A stretch of 37,086 bases of DNA, from positions 1 through 37,086 of the forward strand of contig JAHEYG010000025.1 in NCBI GenBank assembly GCA_023251725.1, in the 5' to 3' direction. Position numbers and translations under genes: made by a program. Source of the DNA: Sphingobacteriaceae bacterium. Its GTDB lineage: Bacteria > Bacteroidota > Bacteroidia > B-17B0 > Aurantibacillaceae. Positions within the stretch are counted from its first letter, which is position 1, and each line of letters begins with the position of its first letter. The notes below the pieces were generated by a model that worked only from the letters and a program-made list of their open reading frames with translations, ran no database searches and was not told the DNA's origin. This document shows, piece after piece, positions 1 to 6,786 of this stretch.

Positions 1-100
1 TATCGTGAACTTCAAAATGCAAATATTGCGCTTTAAAACTCCCGAAACTGAGAAAAAAAATCAAGAATAAAAGTACCTGAAAGGGTTTGTTTATATTCAC
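1..100 (-). CDS. 5' end of an exported protein (partial, cut by window edge)
   Basis: Reading the minus strand from a GTG at 100-98 gives an open frame of 33 codons to the window edge. It begins MNINKPFQVL, then a run of L, I and F, and then a signal-peptidase-like site S-F-K-A before QYLHFEVHD. This is a textbook signal peptide: a charged start, a hydrophobic core of about 13 residues, and cleavage probably after Ala24. The mature protein would be exported to the periplasm or surface. No ATG fits this frame, so GTG is the likely start. The gene is divergent from pheS, leaving 41 bp for both promoters. Too little is present to name a family. The signal peptide is seen; the function is unknown. 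Confidence 0.55.
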   Translation of the reverse strand, partial: MNINKPFQVLLFLIFFLSFGSFKAQYLHFEVHD

Positions 101-141
101 AAAATAAAATTGATTAATTTTACCGTCATAAGCAAATAAAT

Positions 142-1167
142 ATGCTTGAAAAAATAAATAACTTATTACTCGAAGTGGAGCAACTGACCGTAAATACGAA
201 GGATCAGGTGGAAGAATACCGTATAAAATGGCTGAGTAAAAAAGGACAAATAACCACTTTGTTCGACGATTTTAAAGGGCTGGCCCCAGAACTGAAGCGG
301 GATGTAGGTCAGAAGTTAAATGAATTAAAAAATAAGGCACAAGAAAAAATTAATTTGCTGAAAGAAAAATTTGAATCTTCTTCCGATGAAAATTCTTCAA
401 ATGATTTGGATTTAACTTTGCCGGGTGATGCAAATGTGAATGTGGGATCACGTCATCCTTTATCAATTATACAAAATCAGATTATCGATATTTTTGCGCG
501 TATTGGTTTTACAGTGAGCGAAGGAAGAGAAATTGAAGACGACTGGCATAATTTTACAGCTTTAAATACGCCTGAGAATCATCCCGCGCGCGATATGCAG
601 GATACTTTTTACGTGAGTTTGAATCCCGAAATGGTTTTGCGTACGCAAACTTCGAGTGTGCAGGTGCATATTATGGAACATCAAAAACCGCCCATAAGAA
701 CTATTTCGCCGGGAAGAGTTTATCGTAACGAAGCCATTAGTGCCAGAGCGCATTGTCAGTTTCATCAGGTAGAAGGTTTGTACATTGATGCTAAAGTTTC
801 GTTTGCCGATTTAAAACAAACGCTTTTATATTTTGCGCAGGAAATGTTTGGGAAAGAAACAAAAATACGGTTGCGTCCGAGTTATTTTCCGTTTACCGAA
901 CCGAGTGCAGAGATGGATATTAATTGCACGTTGTGTAAAGGTAAAGGATGCAATGTTTGTAAATATACGGGCTGGGTCGAAATTTTAGGATGTGGCATGG
1001 TGGACCCACAAGTGTTGGATAATTGTAAAATTGATTCTCATAAATTTAAAGGTTTTGCTTTTGGAATGGGAATTGAAAGAATTGCGATGTTGAAATATCA
1101 GGTTAAGGATTTACGTTTATTTTTTGAGAATGATGTTCGTTTTTTAAAACAATTTACTTCATCTTAA
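142..1167 (+). CDS. pheS: Phenylalanine--tRNA ligase alpha subunit
   Basis: This is the catalytic alpha subunit of the cytoplasmic alpha2-beta2 enzyme that charges tRNA-Phe with phenylalanine using ATP. At 341 residues it has the normal bacterial PheS length. Residues 1-90 are the charged coiled-coil arm that binds tRNA. The class II synthetase core follows, with the motif 2 region FHQVEGLYID and the motif 3 region GFAFGMGIERIAML near the C-terminus. A cysteine cluster CTLCKGKGCNVC lies at about residues 262-273. The ATG at 142 gives the expected N-terminus. The beta subunit gene pheT is not adjacent, as is common in Bacteroidota. A small TPR gene starts 4 bp after the stop and is probably co-transcribed. 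Confidence 0.97.
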   Translation: MLEKINNLLLEVEQLTVNTKDQVEEYRIKWLSKKGQITTLFDDFKGLAPELKRDVGQKLNELKNKAQEKINLLKEKFESSSDENSSNDLDLTLPGDANVNVGSRHPLSIIQNQIIDIFARIGFTVSEGREIEDDWHNFTALNTPENHPARDMQDTFYVSLNPEMVLRTQTSSVQVHIMEHQKPPIRTISPGRVYRNEAISARAHCQFHQVEGLYIDAKVSFADLKQTLLYFAQEMFGKETKIRLRPSYFPFTEPSAEMDINCTLCKGKGCNVCKYTGWVEILGCGMVDPQVLDNCKIDSHKFKGFAFGMGIERIAMLKYQVKDLRLFFENDVRFLKQFTSS

Positions 1168-1171
1168 AAAG

Positions 1172-1498
1172 ATGGATAGAATGCCAAGAAAAGATATGCT
1201 GCTGAGCATGCTCGCCGAAGAACCTGAAGATGTTTTTTTTAATTATGCTTTAGCGTTAGAATTTATTAGCGAAAATAAATTGAATGATGCGGAGGAACAA
1301 TTTTTAAAAACCATAAAAATAAATTCTGAATATTTGCCTTGTTATTATCAGTTAGCACAAACACTCGAGAAATTAGATAAAAAAAACGAAGCTTTAGAAT
1401 ATTATAAAAAGGGATTAGAACTCGCCAAAAAACAAAAAAATCAAAAAGCCATTGGAGAAATTAATGAGGCTTTGGAAATGTTGAATGATGAATTATAA
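1172..1498 (+). CDS. Small TPR-repeat protein
   Basis: This 108-residue soluble protein has two to three tetratricopeptide repeats. Helical pairs with the usual small/aromatic spacing are visible, for example NYALALEFISENKLNDAEEQ followed by YYQLAQTLEKLDKKNEALEY. TPR units are protein-protein interaction scaffolds; the partner cannot be told from sequence. There is no signal peptide or membrane segment, so it should be cytoplasmic. The start is the ATG at 1172, four bases after the pheS stop, although the in-frame ATG at 1181 (MPRKD) is also possible. The spacing suggests translation in one message with pheS. The functional link to PheS is unproven. Confidence 0.8.
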   Translation: MDRMPRKDMLLSMLAEEPEDVFFNYALALEFISENKLNDAEEQFLKTIKINSEYLPCYYQLAQTLEKLDKKNEALEYYKKGLELAKKQKNQKAIGEINEALEMLNDEL

Positions 1499-1510
1499 AT
1501 TTTAAATACC

Positions 1511-1608
1511 GTTAACCGTTAACCGTTAACCGTTAACCGTTAACCGATAACTGATAACCGATAACTGATAACTGATAACCGATAACTTATAACCAATAAC
1601 CCTGAACC
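1511..1608. repeat. Tandem heptamer array (GTTAACC / GATAACY)
   Basis: There are fourteen 7-bp units in perfect register: five identical GTTAACC units (1511-1545), six GATAACC or GATAACT units (1546-1587), then TATAACC, AATAACC and CTGAACC. The array fills the gap between the TPR gene and marC, and its last unit overlaps the likely marC start region. The graded decay from perfect to divergent units suggests expansion at the left end. It is not CRISPR, because there are no spacers. Confidence 0.92.
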
Positions 1609-2177
1609 TAAACTTCGACATAATAGAAATCCTCAAAGTAACCATGGTGTTGTTCGCAGTAATCGACATCATCGGTTCCATTCCCATTATTATTGGAGTA
1701 AAAGAACGCACCGGAACCATTGATGCGATGAAAGCTTCCTGGGTTTCATTGGCAATAATGATTGTTTTTTTATTTGTAGGAAATTCTATTTTGGATATTA
1801 TCGGAATCCAAATTGGTGATTTTGCAATTGCCGGTTCAATTTTACTTTTCATTATTGCCTTTGAAATGATTTTAGGAGTAAAAATTTCGAAAGAAGATAT
1901 TTCGAATAATACCGCTTCGGTTATTCCCCTTGCATTTCCATTAATTGCCGGAACCGGAACTCTAAGTACTCTGCTTTCTATTCGTGCCGAATATAATATT
2001 GTATCCATTGTAATTGCCATCATCATCAACGTTATTATTGTTTATTTTGTTTTAAAACATTTAAATATTTTGGAGAAATTTTTGGGAGTAGGAGGAATCG
2101 CCATTCTCAAAAAAGTTTTCGGAATTGTATTATTAGCTCTGGCAATCAAACTGTTCAGAAAATACACCGGGTTGTAG
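1602..2177 (+). CDS. MarC family integral membrane protein
   Basis: This is an inner-membrane protein of the MarC/UPF0056 family, with about six hydrophobic segments. Its biochemical role is unsettled, and the old link to multiple antibiotic resistance is not supported for the family. The TM1 signature VLFAVIDIIGSIPIIIG is clear. The first ATG is at 1644, but that start cuts TM1 short: the codons before it read NFDIIEILKVT, which matches the usual N-terminus of Bacteroidota MarC proteins. The frame is open from 1593 with no ATG, GTG or TTG, and the CTG at 1602 gives 191 residues, a normal family length. I therefore place the start at 1602, with 1644 as the fallback (177 residues). The upstream codons come from the end of a heptamer array. 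Confidence 0.85.
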   Translation: MNLNFDIIEILKVTMVLFAVIDIIGSIPIIIGVKERTGTIDAMKASWVSLAIMIVFLFVGNSILDIIGIQIGDFAIAGSILLFIIAFEMILGVKISKEDISNNTASVIPLAFPLIAGTGTLSTLLSIRAEYNIVSIVIAIIINVIIVYFVLKHLNILEKFLGVGGIAILKKVFGIVLLALAIKLFRKYTGL

Positions 2178-2180
2178 GTA

Positions 2181-2214
2181 AATTGAGAATTAAAAATGAA
2201 AAATTAAGAATGAA
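2181..2214. repeat. AGAATTAA/AATGAA-type intergenic repeat
   Basis: Directly after the marC stop there is an AT-only stretch with repeated words: TTGAGAATTAAAAATGAA, then AAATTAAGAATGAA. A closely similar stretch occurs in the opposite orientation at 17633-17666 (its reverse complement reads ATTGAGAATGCAGAATTAAG and on). The recurrence at two distant gaps suggests a dispersed repeat rather than chance AT-richness. No coding potential is visible. Confidence 0.5.
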
Positions 2215-2319
2215 TCTTTGAGAATAACATTATCGAATTGTTGAATTAAGGTTGAAGAATAAGGAATGATAAGTAGAATAGAAAATCCCGAAACCCTAAA
2301 TTAACAAATTTCCATCCCT

Positions 2320-2396
2320 GTAACCATTAATGAGTAACCTATAACTGGTAGCGAGTGATGTATAACCAATAGCGAGTAAGCAATAAACCGTTATAA
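2320..2396. repeat. Degenerate TAACC / GCGAGTRA repeat
   Basis: This stretch is built from words such as GTAACC, GAGTAACC, TATAACTGG, TATAACCAATAGCGAG and AATAAACCG. It resembles a decayed relative of the heptamer array on the other side of marC, so marC is bracketed by the same kind of repeat. With 2181-2214, it accounts for most of the 285-bp gap before the CHU_C gene. No ORF or RNA gene is seen in the gap. Confidence 0.5.
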
Positions 2397-2436
2397 TTTC
2401 TCTCCAAAACCTATTTTTTTTATTAAAGAATATTCC

Positions 2437-2444
2437 TAAATTTG
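2437..2444 (+). promoter_or_regulatory. Putative -7 promoter box TAAATTTG
   Basis: TAAATTTG matches the Bacteroidota primary sigma -7 consensus TAnnTTTG. It ends 18 bp before the TTG proposed as the start of the downstream surface-protein gene. I see no good -33 TTTG at the usual spacing. Confidence 0.55.
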
Positions 2445-2460
2445 GTATAATGAAAATCGC

Positions 2461-2478
2461 CATTGGCTAAAACCAATG
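2461..2478. promoter_or_regulatory. Inverted repeat at the start of the CHU_C gene
   Basis: CATTGG-CTAAAA-CCAATG is a perfect 6-bp stem with a 6-nt loop. It lies just after the putative -7 box and covers the proposed TTG start codon at 2463. It could be an operator or a 5'-leader hairpin that masks initiation; either role is inference. Confidence 0.4.
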
Positions 2479-5400
2479 AAAAAATTAATGGTATCTTCAC
2501 TTTGACTAAAACGTTACAAAATAAAATTCAAATTAAGTTAAGGAAGATATTTCCAGGGCTTTTATTATTTTTTAGTTTTTGTGTTTCTTCTCAGGAAAAC
2601 CGAGTTGTTACTCCGCATATTGATCCTTCCTTAAAATTTACAGAAAACAAAGGCCAATGGGAATCTTTTATCAAATACCGTGCACAGATGTCGGGCGGAA
2701 TGGTGTATATGGAAAAGGATGGTATAACATATGACTATTATGATAAAAAAAAATACATCAATTTTCACATGGGCGGAAGAGCCATAGAGAAGGATCCGAA
2801 AATAAAAGCTCATGCCTTTAAAGTAAAATTTTTAAATTGTAATCCTGAACCTGTTTGTGAAGTTAGTGAGCCTGGAAATTATTGTGAAAACTTTTTTATT
2901 GGTAACGATAAATCTAAATGGAGCGGTGGCGTTAAACATTATCATAAAATAAAATACCTACAGTTGTATAACGGAATTGATTATGAAGCCATCACCACTA
3001 TCAGCGGAATTAAATATAATTTTTATGTGAAACCTGGTGCCGATGCGAAGCAAATTGAATTGAAATATACCGGTGTAAATAGATTAAAATTAATTAATGG
3101 CGAGTTAATAATTACTACTAGTCTCGATTCCATTATCGAAAAAAAGCCTTATGCCTATCAAATCATCAATGGTAAAATTAGTGAGGTGCCGTGTAATTAC
3201 AAATTAAGAAACAACACTTTAGCATTTGATTTCCCTAAGGGTTATGCCCGGAATTACCAATTAGTAATTGATCCTATTTTAGTTTTCGCTGCGCAATCAG
3301 GATCAACCGCCGATAATTTTGGGATGACTGCAACTTACGACAGTTCCGGCGATTTATTTACCGGAGGAACTGTTTTTGCAAACGGTTACCCTACAACCAT
3401 TGGAGCATACGATATTACTTTCGGCGGAGTGCCTGCTAACGGAAATGTGGATGTGGTAATTACCAAATATAATCCTACTGGAACAACATTATTGTACTCA
3501 ACCTATTTGGGTGGAACTGGAAGTGAAATCGTAACCAGTTTAGTGGTTGATGCAAATAATAATCTGTTTCTTTATGGCGCGACTGGTTCTGCAAATTTTC
3601 CTACCACCTTTGGCGCCTTCGATCAAACATTTAATGGCGGCAATTATCTCGATTTTTATTTTAACGGAACCACTTTTGCTAACGGAACAGATATTTATGT
3701 GGCAAAGCTGAATCCTACCGGAACAAGTTTGCTTGCTTGTACACTAATTGGTGGTAGTGATGACGACGGCGTAAATTATACCAATTCAATTCAAACTTAT
3801 ACCGTTTCTCTAACTTACAGTGCAACTCCACCACCGGCTACTTCAACTTTACCCTGTGCAGGCGGCGGCGGCGTGTTTTCAATAACCGAACATAAAGCCG
3901 ATTCGCTTCAGTTTAATTATGGTGATCAATACCGCGGCGAAATTACCCTAGATAAATTTGGTAATGTTTACATTGCAAGTTCTACACGCTCTTCAAATTT
4001 TCCGATTCTTGGTGGCGGATTCGATAATTCATTGGGTGGTAAACAAGATGCAGTGGTTGTAAAATTCAATCCCAATTTAACTAACGTAATTTGGAGCAGT
4101 TATTTAGGCGGAACTGAAAACGATGCGGGTTATTCGTTAGTGGTTACAGATTCATTGTACGCTTATGTTTGCGGCGGAACATATAGTTTAGATTTTCCGA
4201 CAAAGCCAGGTTGTTACAAAGTAAGTTACAATGGCGGAAAAGCAGACGGTTATATTGTAAAAATAAATCCAGCAGGAACAGCAATATTGAAAGGCACTTA
4301 TGTGGGTACAACAGATTATGATCAAACGTATTTTATTCAAAAAAATAAAACAAATGATGTTTATGTTTACGGTCAATCATTAGGTAATATGCCGGTAACC
4401 GCAGGGGTTTATTCTAATGCCGGATCTCACCAATTTATTACCCGGCTGGATGGTCAATTAAGCAATGTTAATATGAGTACAGTTTTTGGAAGCGGATTTA
4501 ATAAAATTGATATTTCGCCTTCCGCTTTTTCGATTGATAACTGTGGTAATATTTATGTTTCGGGATGGGGTGGAAATATTATTTACGGACCGTCAACTAC
4601 AAATATGCCCACAACTCCCGGCGCTTTTCAGGTTAATACAGCAAATGGATACGATTTTTATTTAATGGTTCTTTCTGGAAACGCGGCCTCACTTCTTTAT
4701 GGAACCTATTTTGGCGGTTCTTGCAGTCAGGAACATGTTGACGGAGGCACCTCGCGGTTTGATCCCAAGGGCATTATTTACCAGTCGGTTTGTGCAGGTT
4801 GCGGTAACAATGAAGATTTTCCGGTAACTCCCGGAGCTTGGCCAAATACCCCTCTCAATCATAATAAATCCAGCAATTGTAATAACGGCGTTTTTAAATT
4901 CGATTTCCAAATTAAAATTACCATAGCAACATTAAGCACCAACACTGTCAGTGGTTGCTCGCCGTTAACTATTAGTTTTGCGAATAATTCAATTGCTTAC
5001 ACAAGTTACTTATGGAATTTGGGAGGAGGCGCAACTGATACAACTTCCCAGATTCTTAATCCTATAAAAACATTTACTGCGCCGGGTAATTATACAGTTA
5101 CGTTAGTTGTAAAAGACACTTCTTCGTGCAATAAAATTGACAGTACCGTAACTTATATTACAGTTGTGCCTGGAATAAAAGCCAATTTTACTTTTACGCA
5201 AGTGCCTTGTTCAGATACTGTAAATTTTACTAATACAAGTATTTTAACCGTGCCATCAACTTTAGCAAACATTAACTGGACATTTACCGGTGGTGCCACT
5301 TCTACAATTGCAAATCCTACTGAAGTATTTACGCCCGCAGGAAGTTACACAACGCATTTAGTCGTCACGAATAATTTTGGATGCAAGGATAGTATCAATA

Positions 5401-6650
5401 AAGTTATTGTCACAACCGGAATCGCGCCTTCAGTTGCCGGAAGTACAATTTGCTTAGGTGCAAACGCTAACTTAACGGCCGGCGGCGGCACTTCTTACAG
5501 TTGGACACCCACATCAAATTTAAATAACCCGAATATTGCAACACCTGTTTCAAATGTTACAACAACAACTATTTATTCGGTTACAATTACAAATACAATT
5601 ACTAATTGTGTGAGAACATTAACTACTCAAGTAACGGTTAACCCAAAACCATTAGCTAATTTCACTTATACCATTAATAAATGCGGAGGCGGTGTAAATT
5701 TCAACGACAGTTCTTTTGCAGGCGTTACAAACTGGCAATGGAATTTAGGAAATTTACAAACATCAGTCCTTCCAAATCCATATCAGTTTTATCCGGCGGG
5801 CGGAACCTTTACTATTGATTTGATTGTTACTAATTTGTTTGGCTGTAAAGACACAATTAATAAAACTATAACGGTCGGCGCCCCTCCGCCAGTTTCGGTG
5901 AGTGCGACTTCCACTATTTGTGTTGGCGGTTTTATACAATTAGTTGCCACCGGTGGTTTCGCATACATTTGGCAACCGGCCGCAAGTTTAAGCGGATCAA
6001 CTGTGGCCAACCCGGTTGCATCTCCTACTACAACAACTAATTATTCCGTTACTATTTTTACCATAAATGGCATTGGCGATACTTGTAAGTTGCTGCTCAC
6101 TTCATTGGTAAATGTTACCCAGGTTTCCACCATTCCAATTGCAATACTTGCCGACCCCGATACCGTAATTATAGGAAACAGTTCGGTGCTTACGGTTACA
6201 GCAAGCCCGGGTGCAGTAGTTTCGTGGTTGCCGCAAAACAGCACGGTGCCTACCGTTGGATATTCGGTTACGGCCACGCCGGCTCATACTACCACTTACA
6301 CGGCTGTAATCAGTCGTGGTCCTTGTTCGCAAACCGTTAGTGCTATTGTTTGGGTGCTGGAGGACGGTTGCGGCGATGCGGATGTTTATATTCCCAACAC
6401 ATTTACGCCCAATGGCGATGGTGCTAATGATGTAATGTATGCGCGCGGAAATAAAATTACCACCATTTATTTTGCTATTTATAACCGTTGGGGAGAAATG
6501 GTTTTTGAAACCCGCGATAAAACCGTTGGGTGGGATGGAATTTATAAAGAGCGCCCGGCCGATGTAGGAGTTTTTGGATATTATGTAAAAGTAACTTGTT
6601 ATAACGGCCTCGAGACTTTCAAAAAAGGGAATATTACCTTGATACGGTAA
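2463..6650 (+). CDS. Large secreted SBBP/PKD-repeat protein with CHU_C (T9SS) C-terminus
   Basis: This 1395-residue exported protein has a signal peptide at about residues 25-43 (core FPGLLLFFSF, cleavage near VSSQ). It is followed by an N-terminal domain beginning FTENKGQWESFIKYRA (about 50-270), a type commonly found before SBBP repeats. SBBP-type propeller repeats span about 273-815, with recurring FPTTPGAF-like and LLYGTYFGG-like words. PKD and Ig-like modules fill 820-1300. A gliding-motility-associated CHU_C domain (NTFTPNGDGANDVM to NITLIR, 1306-1395) targets the protein to T9SS for surface display or release. Its role may be adhesion or matrix. There is no ATG start: TTG at 2463 or, more typically for a signal peptide, TTG at 2502 (30-residue leader). 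Two ATGs nearby (2450, 2476) are in other frames and stop at once. Confidence 0.9.
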   Translation: MAKTNEKINGIFTLTKTLQNKIQIKLRKIFPGLLLFFSFCVSSQENRVVTPHIDPSLKFTENKGQWESFIKYRAQMSGGMVYMEKDGITYDYYDKKKYINFHMGGRAIEKDPKIKAHAFKVKFLNCNPEPVCEVSEPGNYCENFFIGNDKSKWSGGVKHYHKIKYLQLYNGIDYEAITTISGIKYNFYVKPGADAKQIELKYTGVNRLKLINGELIITTSLDSIIEKKPYAYQIINGKISEVPCNYKLRNNTLAFDFPKGYARNYQLVIDPILVFAAQSGSTADNFGMTATYDSSGDLFTGGTVFANGYPTTIGAYDITFGGVPANGNVDVVITKYNPTGTTLLYSTYLGGTGSEIVTSLVVDANNNLFLYGATGSANFPTTFGAFDQTFNGGNYLDFYFNGTTFANGTDIYVAKLNPTGTSLLACTLIGGSDDDGVNYTNSIQTYTVSLTYSATPPPATSTLPCAGGGGVFSITEHKADSLQFNYGDQYRGEITLDKFGNVYIASSTRSSNFPILGGGFDNSLGGKQDAVVVKFNPNLTNVIWSSYLGGTENDAGYSLVVTDSLYAYVCGGTYSLDFPTKPGCYKVSYNGGKADGYIVKINPAGTAILKGTYVGTTDYDQTYFIQKNKTNDVYVYGQSLGNMPVTAGVYSNAGSHQFITRLDGQLSNVNMSTVFGSGFNKIDISPSAFSIDNCGNIYVSGWGGNIIYGPSTTNMPTTPGAFQVNTANGYDFYLMVLSGNAASLLYGTYFGGSCSQEHVDGGTSRFDPKGIIYQSVCAGCGNNEDFPVTPGAWPNTPLNHNKSSNCNNGVFKFDFQIKITIATLSTNTVSGCSPLTISFANNSIAYTSYLWNLGGGATDTTSQILNPIKTFTAPGNYTVTLVVKDTSSCNKIDSTVTYITVVPGIKANFTFTQVPCSDTVNFTNTSILTVPSTLANINWTFTGGATSTIANPTEVFTPAGSYTTHLVVTNNFGCKDSINKVIVTTGIAPSVAGSTICLGANANLTAGGGTSYSWTPTSNLNNPNIATPVSNVTTTTIYSVTITNTITNCVRTLTTQVTVNPKPLANFTYTINKCGGGVNFNDSSFAGVTNWQWNLGNLQTSVLPNPYQFYPAGGTFTIDLIVTNLFGCKDTINKTITVGAPPPVSVSATSTICVGGFIQLVATGGFAYIWQPAASLSGSTVANPVASPTTTTNYSVTIFTINGIGDTCKLLLTSLVNVTQVSTIPIAILADPDTVIIGNSSVLTVTASPGAVVSWLPQNSTVPTVGYSVTATPAHTTTYTAVISRGPCSQTVSAIVWVLEDGCGDADVYIPNTFTPNGDGANDVMYARGNKITTIYFAIYNRWGEMVFETRDKTVGWDGIYKERPADVGVFGYYVKVTCYNGLETFKKGNITLIR

Positions 6651-6766
6651 GAACTTTTTGTTCAACGTTCCTCTTTGTTAAACAAGGTTAATACCCGACA
6701 TTCCACACCATTATCCCCTAATTTTCACCTTTCATATAATTTAATAATAATTAGAGCTTCTTTAAG

Positions 6767-6774
6767 TAAATTTG
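6767..6774 (+). promoter_or_regulatory. Putative -7 promoter box TAAATTTG
   Basis: This is a consensus TAnnTTTG ending 12 bp before the ATG at 6787. It overlaps the TTG at 6772, which argues that 6772 is promoter DNA and not the start of the barrel gene. Confidence 0.6.
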
Positions 6775-6786
6775 CATAGTAAAAAA

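Noticed and set aside
1511-1608. Possible CRISPR array
   Set aside because: The units are 7 bp and contiguous with no spacers, and no cas genes are present.
1526-2029. 167-residue minus-strand frame opposite marC
   Set aside because: It is a shadow of marC extended through the heptamer array; its start-distal part is repetitive and it has no family features.
2450-2505. Frameshift at the start of the CHU_C gene
   Set aside because: Neither nearby ATG frame (2450, 2476) carries a signal peptide before its stop, and the TTG frame contains a complete one, so no broken gene is needed.
6660-6700. Rho-independent terminator after the CHU_C gene (TTTGTT/AACAAG)
   Set aside because: The stem is 5 bp, AT-rich and has no following T run.
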